From the NCBI GenBank assembly GCA_030673895.1, contig JAUTCR010000033.1, positions 1 through 64,000 of the forward strand: a stretch of DNA of 64,000 nucleotides, given 5' to 3'. The DNA is from Verrucomicrobiota bacterium JB023 (GTDB lineage Bacteria; Verrucomicrobiota; Verrucomicrobiia; Verrucomicrobiales; Akkermansiaceae). Positions 50,577 to 60,330 of the stretch are shown here, one piece after another (the stretch's first letter is position 1; the number at the start of each line of letters is the position of its first letter). Position numbers and translations under genes: made by a program. The notes beneath the pieces were generated by a model. That model was not told the origin of the DNA. It did not search any database and saw nothing but the letters and a program-made list of their open reading frames with translations.

Positions 50577-51928
50577 TGAGCGAAAACAAGCGGCTGGCAG
50601 TCCTCAATGTAGTCGGTCTCTCCCGGCGTGATCTCCGGCAGATGCCGTTCCTCAAAAAATGGGCGGAGCAACGTGAGACGAGGAGCTTCAAGCCCGAATT
50701 CCCGGCAGTCACCTGCACCGCGCAGTCAACCTACGTGACTGGTCAGGATGTCTCCGAGCACGGCATTGTGGGTAATGGCTGGTATGACCGGGAGGCGGCG
50801 GAGGTGAAGTTCTGGAAGCAGAGCAACCATCTCGTCAAAGGGGAGAAAATTTGGGAAACGCTTCGGAAAAAGCGCCCGGGCTTTCGCTGCGCCAAGTGGT
50901 TTTGGTGGTATAACATGTACTCGAGCGCTGATTACTCGATGACGCCTCGTCCCATGTATCCGGCGGACGGGCGGAAGGTTTTCGATGTTTACGCCCACCC
51001 CCTGACGCTTCGCGATGAGGTGAAAAAGGAGCTCGGGCCCTTTCCGTTCCCTTCCTTCTGGGGACCGAAGGCGGACATCAAGTCGAGTCAATGGATTGCG
51101 GATTCCGCGAAGTGGATCGAGGAGCGTGAGCGCCCTGACTTGAATCTCGTCTATCTTCCTCATCTTGATTACGGGCTTCAAAAATGGGGGCCTGATGCCC
51201 CGGAGATGAAGGCTGAATACGAGCAACTGGATTCATTGCTGGAGTCCTTCATCGGCTTCTTGGAAGCACGAAATGTCGAGGTTGTCGTCCTTTCCGAATA
51301 CGGAATTTCTCCTGTCTCAAAGCCGGTTCATCTCAACCGCCTCTTCCGTCAGCAAGGCTGGTTGCAGATCAAGGACGAGCTGGGTCTCGAGACCTTGGAT
51401 TGTGGGGCTTGCCAGGTCTTTGCGGTCGCTGATCACCAAGTGGCCCACATCTACGTGAAGGATCGTAGTAAAATCGACGAAGTGAGGAGCTTGCTCGAAG
51501 CGACCGAAGGGGTCGCCGAGGTGCGGGAGAATTGGCAGGGCGAAGCCGCAAGGAGAGGAGGCGACTTGGTTGCCGTTGCAGAGCCGGGAGCTTGGTTCAC
51601 TTACTACTTTTGGGAGGATGATGAGGTGGCACCCGACTTCGCGCGGACCATCGATATTCATCGCAAGCCTGGATACGATCCAGTTGAGCTCTTCATTGAT
51701 CCTGCCATCAAGGTTCCTCTTCTTAAGATTGGGAAATTCCTCATCAAGAAAAAGCTTGGTTTTCGCGGTCTGATGGACGTCATCCCACTGGATGCCGGGC
51801 TGGTGAAAGGCTCACATGGCCGGGACGAGGTGCCTGAAGATGAGCAACCCGTTTACATTGGGTCCGGGGCGGAGCGGGTCAAGGTGGCAACAGATGTCCA
51901 CCGGGAGTTGCTGAACTTCTTTGCTTAG
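50576..51928 (+). CDS. EboF-like alkaline phosphatase-fold (nucleotide pyrophosphatase) protein
   Basis: The 450-aa protein (ATG 50576, just past the EboD stop) is a type I phosphodiesterase/nucleotide pyrophosphatase. Visible features: LNVVGLSRRDL, FPAVTCTAQSTYVTGQDVSEHGIVGNGWY (nucleophile Thr region and Asp/His ligands), YLPHLDYGLQKWG and VVVLSEYGISPV. EboD and EboF are the last two members of the Ebo cluster known from cyanobacteria and Bacteroidetes; here they form a two-gene operon without the others. The 3' end overlaps the convergent PEP-CTERM gene by 4 bp. Confidence 0.82.
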   Translation: MSENKRLAVLNVVGLSRRDLRQMPFLKKWAEQRETRSFKPEFPAVTCTAQSTYVTGQDVSEHGIVGNGWYDREAAEVKFWKQSNHLVKGEKIWETLRKKRPGFRCAKWFWWYNMYSSADYSMTPRPMYPADGRKVFDVYAHPLTLRDEVKKELGPFPFPSFWGPKADIKSSQWIADSAKWIEERERPDLNLVYLPHLDYGLQKWGPDAPEMKAEYEQLDSLLESFIGFLEARNVEVVVLSEYGISPVSKPVHLNRLFRQQGWLQIKDELGLETLDCGACQVFAVADHQVAHIYVKDRSKIDEVRSLLEATEGVAEVRENWQGEAARRGGDLVAVAEPGAWFTYYFWEDDEVAPDFARTIDIHRKPGYDPVELFIDPAIKVPLLKIGKFLIKKKLGFRGLMDVIPLDAGLVKGSHGRDEVPEDEQPVYIGSGAERVKVATDVHRELLNFFA

Positions 51929-52764
51929 CGTCGGCGACGGGAGCCTGCTGACAGGGCGAAGATTCCGGTGAGAACTGCTATTGAGGGTTCGGGAATGGCG
52001 GGAGCATTGCCATTCGTCGCAATGATACTCGAGATTTGGCTCTCGTATGCAGAAAGGTCGGCATGGAAAGTTCCGGGAATATCACCAACGTTGCCGACGG
52101 CGACCATGATTCCTCCGAGATACCAACCTTGGTTAGGCCCCACAGTCACCTCGAAATAGGTCGCTCCTCCTGAATCCCCAATCCGGCCTTGTGCTTCGCC
52201 CGCTATCTCTGAATCGTAGGTGGTAAAGAACAAGGCTGTGTCTCTCCCATTAACGGCGAGATTGATACCGGTTGCGGTGATCTCATTGTTTCCCCAGGAT
52301 TTGCCTCCACCAAACCCAATCATCGTCACATCTTCTCCAACCGTGGCATTCCCGATGTCGATTGACGGAAGACCCAAATCGTATTCCAAGCGGTAGAGCC
52401 GCAGGTCGGGATTGGCTGTCCCTCCTGTGCTAGTGATGGTGAACGGGTTATCTAGTTCGAAAATGTAGGAAGGGTCGGCTTGATACTCGTCTCCCGAGTA
52501 AGAAACCGAGGACGAGGTCGCCGAGGGGTTGTCGTCGAAGACATGGTTCGCAGTCAAGACCCAGCCGCCGCCCAGATAAACAGCGGAACCTTGGGTGCCG
52601 ACGACGTTCAAAACGTTGTCCCATGGAGCACCGGTGCCCGGGTCCGAGCTGTGGTCGCCAGCCGAGGTGGCAACGGTGACGCCCCATGACTGAGTGGTAG
52701 CCAATAAGGAAAAAGCGAGTCCGGCGAGTGATGCTGGGCGGAGGGTGAAGGAGCAGGCAAGCAT
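51925..52764 (-). CDS. PEP-CTERM trypsin-like serine protease
   Basis: The 279-aa secreted protein has a signal peptide (to about 27), then a chymotrypsin-like fold with the catalytic set GGWVLTANHVF (His, TANH for TAAH), DLRLYRLEYDLG (Asp) and GRIGDSGGATYF (Ser in GDSGG). The C-terminus is a PEP-CTERM sorting signal: PAIPEPS, a short hydrophobic stretch and GSRRRR. It would be exported and anchored by exosortase. The triad appears complete. It converges on the EboF-like gene and lies 72 bp upstream of the cca 3' end. Confidence 0.85.
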   Translation of the reverse strand: MLACSFTLRPASLAGLAFSLLATTQSWGVTVATSAGDHSSDPGTGAPWDNVLNVVGTQGSAVYLGGGWVLTANHVFDDNPSATSSSVSYSGDEYQADPSYIFELDNPFTITSTGGTANPDLRLYRLEYDLGLPSIDIGNATVGEDVTMIGFGGGKSWGNNEITATGINLAVNGRDTALFFTTYDSEIAGEAQGRIGDSGGATYFEVTVGPNQGWYLGGIMVAVGNVGDIPGTFHADLSAYESQISSIIATNGNAPAIPEPSIAVLTGIFALSAGSRRRR

Positions 52765-52836
52765 GAGACGAAGGAGTGAGGAACTAGGCCAACTTGCTCG
52801 GATTCAGCCGGGAAGAGAAGAAAAACTTATTGAAAA

Positions 52837-54168
52837 TCAAGAAAGGCTTTTCTTTTCGACGAGATCTCGAAGCCGTTCGAGAGCTTCCTCCCGCGTGCTT
52901 AGCTCGCCCTCAAGCTGCTTGGTCTCAATTTCGTTGAGAAGTGGCTTGAACCCCGGACCCGGCTTGAGTCCTAGCGCAATGAGGTCCTTACCGGTGACCA
53001 GAGGGGGAGGGATGATGGGCTCGCGGGCAAACTCCTCAAGCTTCTCCATGAGGAATTCGTAGTTGTCCGTGAAGCCATTCGAGGAAGCGCAGTCGACGCG
53101 ATGCAATTCGAGCTCCAGCGGGAAAGTGGGACGGGCCATGAAGCGTTTGAGCTTGGCGGTACGCATGTCCTGCACATGCATGAACTTCATGTGGCAGGCC
53201 ACCATCTCGCGGACATTGGCAATGGTCTCATTGGAATAGCGCAGACGCCGAAGAATCACCTCCGACATATCGGCCCCTACCGCATCGTGCCCCGAGAAGC
53301 GGATGCGTTGATCTGCTTCGTCCCACTCGTAGGTGGGCGGCTTCCCGATGTCATGGAGCAGGACGGCTAGGCAGAGATCGAGCGGGGCGTCGTCCGGCAG
53401 AAGATCAAGGGCGATCCGGGTGTGATTGAAGACATCGCCCTCGGGATGCCATTGCGGAGGTTGCTCGCAGCCCTCGAGAGGACGGAGTTCAGGGAAAAAC
53501 TGGTCCGCCAAGCCCGAATCGTGGAGCAGCTGAAGCCCCAGTGCGCGCCGGGGAGACGAGATGATGCGGGAGAATTCTTCCCGGATGCGCTCGGGAGCGA
53601 TTTGGGAGAGAAGGGGGGCGTTCCTCTTCACCGCCGCCCAAGTTGCGGGCTCGATCTCGAAGCCTGTCCTGACCGCGAAGCGAATGGCTCGCAGAAGCCG
53701 GAGGGCGTCTTCCTGGAAGCGTTTGTCGGGCTCGCCGATGGCCCGGATGAGGCGATGCTCAAGATCCTCTTGCCCGCCGACATAGTCGATGATCTCCCCG
53801 GTTGACGGATTTTCGAAAAGACCATTGATCGTGAAATCCCGCCTCCGCGCGTCTTCCCGCGCATTAGTGAAAGTCACGGATTCCGGCCGACGGCCATCCT
53901 TGTAGGACCCATCATTCCGGAAAGTGGCGACTTCCACATGATGACCGTCTTGCTTGACGAGGATGACCCCGAAGTGGGCGCCGATGGCGTCGGTGCGGGG
54001 AAAGATTGCCTGCACTTGGGCCGGCGTGGCCGAAGTCGCGAGATCGTAATCCTTTGGCTGTTGGCCCAATAGTTGGTCGCGAACACAACCTCCGGCGAAC
54101 AAGGCCTCGTGACCGGCGGCGGAGAGCCGGGAAGCCACGTCAAAGGAGGTCTGGCGCAAGTCAGGCAT
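52837..54168 (-). CDS. cca: CCA tRNA nucleotidyltransferase (class II)
   Basis: The enzyme builds or repairs the tRNA 3' CCA. The 443-aa product has the nucleotidyltransferase core (FAGGCVRDQLLGQQPKDYDLATSA with the metal Asp pair), EVATFRNDGSY, RRRDFTINGLF, and a C-terminal HD domain (HPEGDVFNHTRIALDLL, AVLLHDIGKP, GHDAVGADM). Start ATG 54168 (MPDLRQTSFDVA). Some members are poly(A) polymerases, which the sequence alone cannot exclude. Confidence 0.88.
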   Translation of the reverse strand: MPDLRQTSFDVASRLSAAGHEALFAGGCVRDQLLGQQPKDYDLATSATPAQVQAIFPRTDAIGAHFGVILVKQDGHHVEVATFRNDGSYKDGRRPESVTFTNAREDARRRDFTINGLFENPSTGEIIDYVGGQEDLEHRLIRAIGEPDKRFQEDALRLLRAIRFAVRTGFEIEPATWAAVKRNAPLLSQIAPERIREEFSRIISSPRRALGLQLLHDSGLADQFFPELRPLEGCEQPPQWHPEGDVFNHTRIALDLLPDDAPLDLCLAVLLHDIGKPPTYEWDEADQRIRFSGHDAVGADMSEVILRRLRYSNETIANVREMVACHMKFMHVQDMRTAKLKRFMARPTFPLELELHRVDCASSNGFTDNYEFLMEKLEEFAREPIIPPPLVTGKDLIALGLKPGPGFKPLLNEIETKQLEGELSTREEALERLRDLVEKKSLS

Positions 54169-54316
54169 CGGAAGGCGTTCAAGCACGGATCTGGGCAAAT
54201 GGCACGAAGTTTTGTCTCCGCCCAAGCGGGCTGATCGCAGGCGGTTCGCGCGGCATCGCTCCCCGATGGGTTGACAGGGCAGGGCGGTTGTCTAATTTTC
54301 GCGGCCCAAAATTATC

Positions 54317-56158
54317 ATGAGCGAAGTGCAACAACATGAGTTTCAGGCCGAGGTCAAACAGCTGCTGGATATCGTTATCCATTCGCTTTACACCGATAAG
54401 GAAATCTTTGTCCGTGAGCTAATTTCGAACGCCTCCGATGCGTTGGAGAAGATGAGGCTCCAGCAATTGAAAGGGGAACCGGTTTTCGATGAAAACCTGC
54501 CTCTCGAAATCAACGTTACCACGGATGACACGGCAAAGACCATCACCATTGCTGACTACGGGATCGGCCTCACGCGGGAAGAGCTGGTCGAGAACCTGGG
54601 CACCATTGCGAAGTCCGGCACCAAGGGCTTCCTTCAGGCGCTCAAGGAGAGCGGGGACTCAGCCGATGTCATCGGCCAGTTCGGCGTCGGGTTCTACAGC
54701 GCCTTTATGGTGGCTGACAAGGTGGAGGTGCTGACCCACTCGTGGCGTCCCGATGCGGATCACCTCCGCTGGGAGAGTGATGGCGCGACAGGCTACTCCA
54801 TTGAAGAAACTGAAGGCCAGCGACGGGGAGCCAAGCTGATCGTCCACCTCAAGGAGGAGTTTGCCGAGTTCGCCACCTCCAGTCGCATCAAGGGCATCAT
54901 TGAGAAGTATTCCAACTTCGTGGGCTTCCCGGTCAATCTGAATGGCGAGCGGGTTAATACCGTCGAGGCGATTTGGCTGAAATCCAAAAGCGATGTGAGC
55001 GAAGAGGAGTATAAGGACTTCTACAAGTTCATCGGCCACGACCATCAGGATCCCCGTTACACGCTCCACTTCTCCGCCGATGCTCCTTTGGTGATCAATT
55101 CGATTCTCTTCGTCCCGGATGACAACATGGAGCGAATGGGCTTCGGGCAAACCGCTCCCGGCGTGGGTCTCTATTGCAAAAAGGTGCTCATCGACGCCGC
55201 CCCCGAGAAGCTGCTTCCAGAGTGGATGCGCTTCGTGAAAGGAGTCATCGATTCTGAGGATCTGCCTCTCAATATCTCCCGGGAATCCATGCAGGACAGC
55301 GCGCTCGTAAAGAAATTGGGCGACGTGATGACCAAGCGCTTCCTCAAGTTCCTCGAGAAGGAGGCGAAGGCCGACGAGGAGAAGTATGCCGAGTTCTACA
55401 AGCGCTTCAGCCGCTTCCTCAAGGAGGGGGTCGTGCAAAGCTACGAACATCAGGAATCGCTCGCGAGCCTTCTGCGCTTCGAGAGCACGATGACCGAGCC
55501 TGGCAAGACCACGACCTTCGCGGAATATATCGATCGGATGAAGGACGGCCAGGATGAGATCTACTACCTCGTCGCCCCGACGCGGGAGGCCATCGAGACC
55601 GGCCCCTATCTGGAGGCCTTCAAGAAGCGTGGTTTGGAAGTCTGCTTCTTCCTCGAATCAGTCGATGACTATGTTTTGGAGACCCTCGGTCAATATAAAG
55701 AGAAGAAGCTGGTCGCCGCGGACCGGGCTGACATCGAACTCGATGATGTAGCAGAAGAAGGCGAGTCCCTCAGCGAGGAATCAACGAAGAGTCTCGTTGA
55801 TTGGATGACCAAGACTCTTTCCGAGAAGGTGGATCGTGTTGATGCCGGCAAGCGTCTGGTGAGCCATCCGCTTGTCGCGCTGACACCCAAGGACGCTCCC
55901 AATGCGCACATGCGGGCCATGATGAAGGCCATGGGAGAAGACGCTCCCGAGGTGAAGGCTCGCCTCGAGATCAATCCCCGGCATAGCCTCATTAAGAAGC
56001 TCTCCGGCTTTCAAACGAAGAAGCCCGAACTGGCGGAGAAGGTGGCCAAGCAGCTTGCTGATAATGCGCTGCTCGCGGCCGGTCTCTCCGACAATCCGGG
56101 CAAAGTTGTTTCCGGGATGAGCGACTTGGTTGAGGAGCTGATGAGCTCCGAATCCTAA
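54317..56158 (+). CDS. htpG: Hsp90-family chaperone
   Basis: The 613-aa HtpG assists protein folding with ATP. The N-terminal GHKL domain (YTDKEIFVRELISNASDALEK, ADYGIGLTREELVENLGTIAKSGT, QFGVGFYSAFMVAD) is followed by a middle domain (RGVVDSEDLPLNISRE-type segment at about 310) and a C-terminal dimer domain. Length and starts fit the family. Upstream 150 bp are shared with the divergent cca gene. Confidence 0.95.
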   Translation: MSEVQQHEFQAEVKQLLDIVIHSLYTDKEIFVRELISNASDALEKMRLQQLKGEPVFDENLPLEINVTTDDTAKTITIADYGIGLTREELVENLGTIAKSGTKGFLQALKESGDSADVIGQFGVGFYSAFMVADKVEVLTHSWRPDADHLRWESDGATGYSIEETEGQRRGAKLIVHLKEEFAEFATSSRIKGIIEKYSNFVGFPVNLNGERVNTVEAIWLKSKSDVSEEEYKDFYKFIGHDHQDPRYTLHFSADAPLVINSILFVPDDNMERMGFGQTAPGVGLYCKKVLIDAAPEKLLPEWMRFVKGVIDSEDLPLNISRESMQDSALVKKLGDVMTKRFLKFLEKEAKADEEKYAEFYKRFSRFLKEGVVQSYEHQESLASLLRFESTMTEPGKTTTFAEYIDRMKDGQDEIYYLVAPTREAIETGPYLEAFKKRGLEVCFFLESVDDYVLETLGQYKEKKLVAADRADIELDDVAEEGESLSEESTKSLVDWMTKTLSEKVDRVDAGKRLVSHPLVALTPKDAPNAHMRAMMKAMGEDAPEVKARLEINPRHSLIKKLSGFQTKKPELAEKVAKQLADNALLAAGLSDNPGKVVSGMSDLVEELMSSES

Positions 56159-56176
56159 ACGCTCGGTATCATCCGG

Positions 56177-57820
56177 TTAGGGAATCATCACTTGGGTCCG
56201 CTCGTCTGTGCTTACGGTCACAGACTTGCGGATCGGTTGACCATCCCGACGGAAGACGACGTCATAGGTTCCTTCGGGAACCTGAATGGCGGTCTCACCT
56301 GACACGCCGGTGGCAACCAAGCGTGTGCCATCATAAATGGAGAATGGGATAGAAGAGGCATTGTCCAGAGCGAGAGAAAGTTCTTCGGCTTGGGTGGCGT
56401 CGTAGTAACGGCCATTGCCGAGCGCGGCCCAGCTCTCGAAGTCCTGGCGGATGTCTTGGTCCTCGATGTTGTAGCCGACGATGTCCACGCGGATGTCCAT
56501 GCCATCGGCGCTCAGGTTCTGGATGACTTGCGCGGGCATGCCGTCGCAGGTCTCCTTACCGTCCGTCAGAAGGACCACGATTCGTTCACCTGGAGCTGAT
56601 GCCAGGTCAGACCGAACCATCTGCAAAGAGTCCGCCAATGGGGTCTTGGCGAGATTGATGGCCTCGATCTCCTTCACGATGGGAGCCATGCCGTCATAGT
56701 CGAAGGGAGACATCGGGATGAGAAGTTCGCTTTCGCAGCTACCTTCCTCGATGTGCCCAAAGGCTCGCAAGGCGACAGGCATGCCGGGGGGGACAGAGGA
56801 CTTCATGAACTCGAGGAGAGTGTCCTTGGCAATGTCGATCCGGTCCTCGCCTGCTTGGTCCTGCAGCATGCTGCCGGAGGCATCGAGAATGATTTCCAAA
56901 GCTGTGTTTTCGCTCAGTTCATAGTCGCCTCGAGCGACAACGGTCAGCTGAGCCATTTCTTCGGGAGCAGGAAGAACCTGCATCCCTGCGGAGGCTAATA
57001 CCTCACCCTGCCGATTGCGGTATTGGACGTCGAAGGGGCCGGCGTCCGAGGGAGCATTGAGCACCGCGCTATTGTAGCCGGGGTTGAGGTAGGCATAGTC
57101 AAGGATCGGCTCGTCGGCTCCTGATGGGACGATGACCACGCGGTCCCGATTCGAGAAGGGTCCGGAGAAAGCGACCTCGAAATTGAGTCTGGCCATCACT
57201 TGGGAAGGCACGGCAAGGTGGGTTTCATCACCACCGGTGACTTGAAGAGGCATGGAGGCAAGAATCTCCTGTCCATCGAGATAAGAGACTTCATAGGTGC
57301 CAGAGGCTGTGGGAGTCGTGAGAATCACGGAGCCACCGGTCGTATTGGCAGGCACGGCTTCACTGGTGAGGACTTCACCGTCAGCGTTGCGGATGGCAAT
57401 CATGCCGTTGCCCGTGGAGATTCCCTTCCAAAGGATGCGGATGTTGGTGTCGGCGACAGCCTCTCTGGCTGTTGACAGCTGAAAGTCAGGGTCGGTGACT
57501 TGGATTCGCTTCGTGGCCAGGATGCCTTCGTCGCCACGGTAGAGAATGGTGTAGAGGCCGGGGAGCGATGGCATGAGGAGGTCAACGTATCCTTCTCCAT
57601 CGCCAGAGAGATCGGCGGGATTGGTGCCCAGAAGTTCGACTCCGGCGGCGGTTCCGATCGTCATTTCGTCGCCCTCGTCACCGGGGCCGGAGTAGGTGAC
57701 CTTGACGGTCTGGTCGACGATGCCGGTCGGAGGGGCCTCGAGATTTGCCTGTTGGGCACAGATCGTTGCTGGTGCGACCAGCGCGGCAGACGCCATGAAT
57801 AGTGACGGGTTGGTTCTCAT
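56177..57820 (-). CDS. Secreted VWA domain protein
   Basis: From ATG 57820 the 547-aa product has a signal peptide (MRTNPSLFMASAALVAPATICA), three bacterial Ig-like domains (about 30-300; each with a pattern like VTYSGPGDEGDEMTIG), then a VWA domain (about 320-500) with intact metal site EIILDASGSM and VVLLTDGKETCDGMP. A final beta-sandwich (RLVATGVSGETAIQVPEGTYDVVFRRD) ends it. Likely an exported adhesion or assembly protein. It converges with htpG. Confidence 0.85.
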   Translation of the reverse strand: MRTNPSLFMASAALVAPATICAQQANLEAPPTGIVDQTVKVTYSGPGDEGDEMTIGTAAGVELLGTNPADLSGDGEGYVDLLMPSLPGLYTILYRGDEGILATKRIQVTDPDFQLSTAREAVADTNIRILWKGISTGNGMIAIRNADGEVLTSEAVPANTTGGSVILTTPTASGTYEVSYLDGQEILASMPLQVTGGDETHLAVPSQVMARLNFEVAFSGPFSNRDRVVIVPSGADEPILDYAYLNPGYNSAVLNAPSDAGPFDVQYRNRQGEVLASAGMQVLPAPEEMAQLTVVARGDYELSENTALEIILDASGSMLQDQAGEDRIDIAKDTLLEFMKSSVPPGMPVALRAFGHIEEGSCESELLIPMSPFDYDGMAPIVKEIEAINLAKTPLADSLQMVRSDLASAPGERIVVLLTDGKETCDGMPAQVIQNLSADGMDIRVDIVGYNIEDQDIRQDFESWAALGNGRYYDATQAEELSLALDNASSIPFSIYDGTRLVATGVSGETAIQVPEGTYDVVFRRDGQPIRKSVTVSTDERTQVMIP

Positions 57821-58093
57821 ACAGAGGCAGCTTTTGCAACGGCAGTGCCATTGGGGGGTAAGGGAGGCCTCGTCCCGCGCGAAGCTTGGCGTAGTAAGGG
57901 GAAGCGGTCGGGGAGGGACCAGCGCATGTATCCGCATGGGGAAGTGTTTCCGTGCAAAACGAATGGAGGTCCGACCCCTCTCGTTGCAAATCTCGGCAGT
58001 GGTGGGGCACGAAGAGAAGGGGGCTGGGCCCAAGCATTGCAGGGCAGTCACTTCTCCTTGCCTCAGCTGCGGGACTGAGATTTTATCTTTCTA

Positions 58094-58456
58094 ATGGCTA
58101 AGAATGTAATGGGTGGCGACCTTGAGCCTTGCTCCATGGATCCTCTTACCGGTTTTTTCCGTGATGGTTGCTGCAACACGTCAGGGGATGACCTGGGGAT
58201 GCACACCGTCTGCGCCGTCATGACCGCTGACTTCTTGGAGTTCTCCAAGAGGAACGGCAACGACCTCTCGACTCCGAGGCCGGAATTCAAATTCCCCGGA
58301 CTGCAGGCGGGAGACCGCTGGTGCTTGTGTCTTGGTCGCTGGTTGGAGGCGCTCAAGGAAAACTGTGCCCCTGAGATTGTCTTGGAGGCCACCCACGCCT
58401 CGGTCTCCGAGTTTGTGGACCGCGAGGTGCTCAAAGCCCACGCCGTGGGCGCATAA
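58094..58456 (+). CDS. DUF2237 family protein
   Basis: The 120-aa protein matches DUF2237: MAKNVMGGDLEPCSMDPLTGFFRDGCCNTSGDDLGMHTVCAVMTADFLEF, NDLSTPRPEFKFPGLQAGDRWCLC, ALKENCAPEIVLEATHASVSEFV. It is the full family length, with several conserved cysteines and acidic residues. Function unknown. It is divergent from the VWA gene, with 273 bp between them. Confidence 0.92.
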   Translation: MAKNVMGGDLEPCSMDPLTGFFRDGCCNTSGDDLGMHTVCAVMTADFLEFSKRNGNDLSTPRPEFKFPGLQAGDRWCLCLGRWLEALKENCAPEIVLEATHASVSEFVDREVLKAHAVGA

Positions 58457-58762
58457 GCGTGAGTCTTGGTGAATCTCGGTAAGTCTCGTAAGGGGGGGGA
58501 AGGCTGCGGACTCGTGGTTCCCGAGCGACCGAAATCGGGCGGTTATTCAACGAAATTAGTTGTCGAAACTTCTTGCCTATAGGGCGAGGAGCCCTATAGC
58601 GGCCACCACGACGCGGAAGCGTCACTTGGGTTCAAAGTCTTTGAGCCCGGCCTTTTCCCGGTCTTTTTCGATGAGAGTGGTGCAGGGCCTCCCCTTGAAA
58701 TCAATCCCCCCATCGATGCGCGACGGCTCACTTCCGTCGACGCGGGACTCTAACAAAATTAA
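58457..58762. promoter_or_regulatory. Gap with inverted repeat before the DEAD-box gene
   Basis: A perfect 9-bp inverted repeat (CTATAGGGC 58577-58585, loop GAGGA, GCCCTATAG 58591-58599) lies about 165 bp before the helicase ATG. There is no T-run, so it is not a terminator. It could be a structured cold-shock-type leader. Nothing else recognisable is in the gap. Confidence 0.35.
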
Positions 58763-60133
58763 ATGAGCATGACCTTTGCGGCCCTTCCGTTGGCCGAACC
58801 CATTCAGCGCGCCCTTGCCGGACGCGGTTACGAAACTCCATCTCCCATCCAGGCCCAAGCCATTCCTCCATTGATTGAGGGGCGCGATCTTCTCGGTTGC
58901 GCCCAGACCGGCACCGGTAAGACCGCTGCCTTCTGCCTGCCCATTCTCCATCGCTTGCAGGAGAACAACCGCCGGCCCAAGGCCAAGAGCGCGCGGGTCC
59001 TGATCCTGACGCCGACTCGTGAACTTGCCACTCAGGTGGGCAAGAGCATGGAGGCATACGGCGAATTCCTCAATATCAAGACCGCGCTCGTCTTCGGTGG
59101 TGTCGGTCAAGGGCCACAAGTTCGGGCTCTGCGCCCCGGGGTGGACGTTCTCGTTGCTTGCCCCGGACGCTTGGAGGACTTGATTGACCAAGGGCATGTG
59201 ACTCTCTCCGGAGTTGAATTCATCGTTCTGGATGAGGCCGACCGGATGCTGGATATGGGCTTCGTTAAGCCCGTCAAACGCATCGTGGCGCAGGTGCCAA
59301 AGCAGCGTCAATCGCTCTTCTTCTCAGCCACCATGGCGCCGAGCGTTCGGGAACTGGCAAATTCGATTCTGAAGGATCCGGTCTCGGTGACCATTGAGCC
59401 TGAAGTGAAAACCTCCGAAAGCGTCAGCCAGCGAGTCTGCTTCATCAAGCGGGAGGACAAGCGTTCGTTGCTCAAGGAGCTTCTCGAGGAGCTGCCCGAG
59501 GGAGAGCTCGCCATCGTCTTTGGTCGCACCAAGTATGGTTCGGACAAATTGGCCCGCTGGATCACCCAACAGGGCATCAAAGCGGAGGCCATTCACGGGA
59601 ACCGCTCGCAGTCCCAGCGGGATAAGACCCTCGACCGCTTCCGCGCGGGCAAGGTGCCTGTCCTCGTCGCCACCGACGTCGCGGCGCGCGGGGTGGACGT
59701 CAAGGCCGTCACTCTGGTGATCAACTTCGATTTGCCCAATGAGCCTGATGCTTACGTTCACCGCATCGGTCGGACCGGACGTGCCGAAGCGACCGGGCAT
59801 GCCGTCTCTTTCTGCTCCGAGGAGGAGGTCGAGTATCTCCGCGATATCGAGCGTCTCATCGAGATGAGCCTGCCGATCGATACCGAGCAAGCTTACCACG
59901 AGCCGAACTACGCGGCGGACCTTGCGCAAATGCATTCCCGTGGCCAACAAGGCAAGAAAGGCCGACGCTCCGGAGGAGGAGGAAACCGCCGGGGTGGTGG
60001 AGGTCAGCGCCGCGGCAATGGAGGCGGAAACCATCGCAACCAAGGCGGTGGCAATCGCAACCAAGGCGGTGGCGAACGGCGTGGCAACAACCAGAACCGT
60101 TCCTCGAACCGACGCCGCCGCGCGAAGGTGTAA
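58763..60133 (+). CDS. DEAD-box RNA helicase (RhlE-like) with RGG tail
   Basis: The 456-aa helicase has Q-motif YETPSPIQAQAIPPL, Walker A AQTGTGKT, TPTRELATQ, VLDEADRMLDMGF, FSATMAP, then TDVAARGVDVK and HRIGRTGRAEATG. The last 70 residues are a Gly/Arg/Asn-rich tail (GGGGNRRGGG type), which binds RNA. It is monocistronic, closed by a strong terminator, with an unusual hairpin in the upstream gap. Confidence 0.93.
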   Translation: MSMTFAALPLAEPIQRALAGRGYETPSPIQAQAIPPLIEGRDLLGCAQTGTGKTAAFCLPILHRLQENNRRPKAKSARVLILTPTRELATQVGKSMEAYGEFLNIKTALVFGGVGQGPQVRALRPGVDVLVACPGRLEDLIDQGHVTLSGVEFIVLDEADRMLDMGFVKPVKRIVAQVPKQRQSLFFSATMAPSVRELANSILKDPVSVTIEPEVKTSESVSQRVCFIKREDKRSLLKELLEELPEGELAIVFGRTKYGSDKLARWITQQGIKAEAIHGNRSQSQRDKTLDRFRAGKVPVLVATDVAARGVDVKAVTLVINFDLPNEPDAYVHRIGRTGRAEATGHAVSFCSEEEVEYLRDIERLIEMSLPIDTEQAYHEPNYAADLAQMHSRGQQGKKGRRSGGGGNRRGGGGQRRGNGGGNHRNQGGGNRNQGGGERRGNNQNRSSNRRRRAKV

Positions 60134-60167
60134 GAGCACCCTTCGACAAAGAACCACCCGATGCATG

Positions 60168-60194
60168 CCCCGCTGATGAAGCGGGGTATTTTTT
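60168..60194 (+). terminator. Rho-independent terminator after the helicase gene
   Basis: CCCCGCT, loop GATGA, AGCGGGG, then TATTTTTT, 35 bp after the stop. Confidence 0.85.
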
Positions 60195-60266
60195 GTGGGG
60201 GTGAATCGGGGGGCCGGAGGTGATCAACCGCTACGGGATTATCTGATTGGAAACCGGGGTGGCTCC

Positions 60267-60319
60267 TACGGTGAAGTTGCGCCGTAAGCCCGGGGGCTCT
60301 CTTGAGGAACCCCGGGGCT
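60267..60319. repeat. Two extra hairpins in the helicase-icd gap
   Basis: TACGG-N10-CCGTA (60267-60286) is followed directly by a long stem AGCCCGGGG / CCCCGGGGCT with one bulged G (60287-60319). They lie between the two terminators; the role is unclear. Confidence 0.4.
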
Positions 60320-60330
60320 GTAGATGCAAA

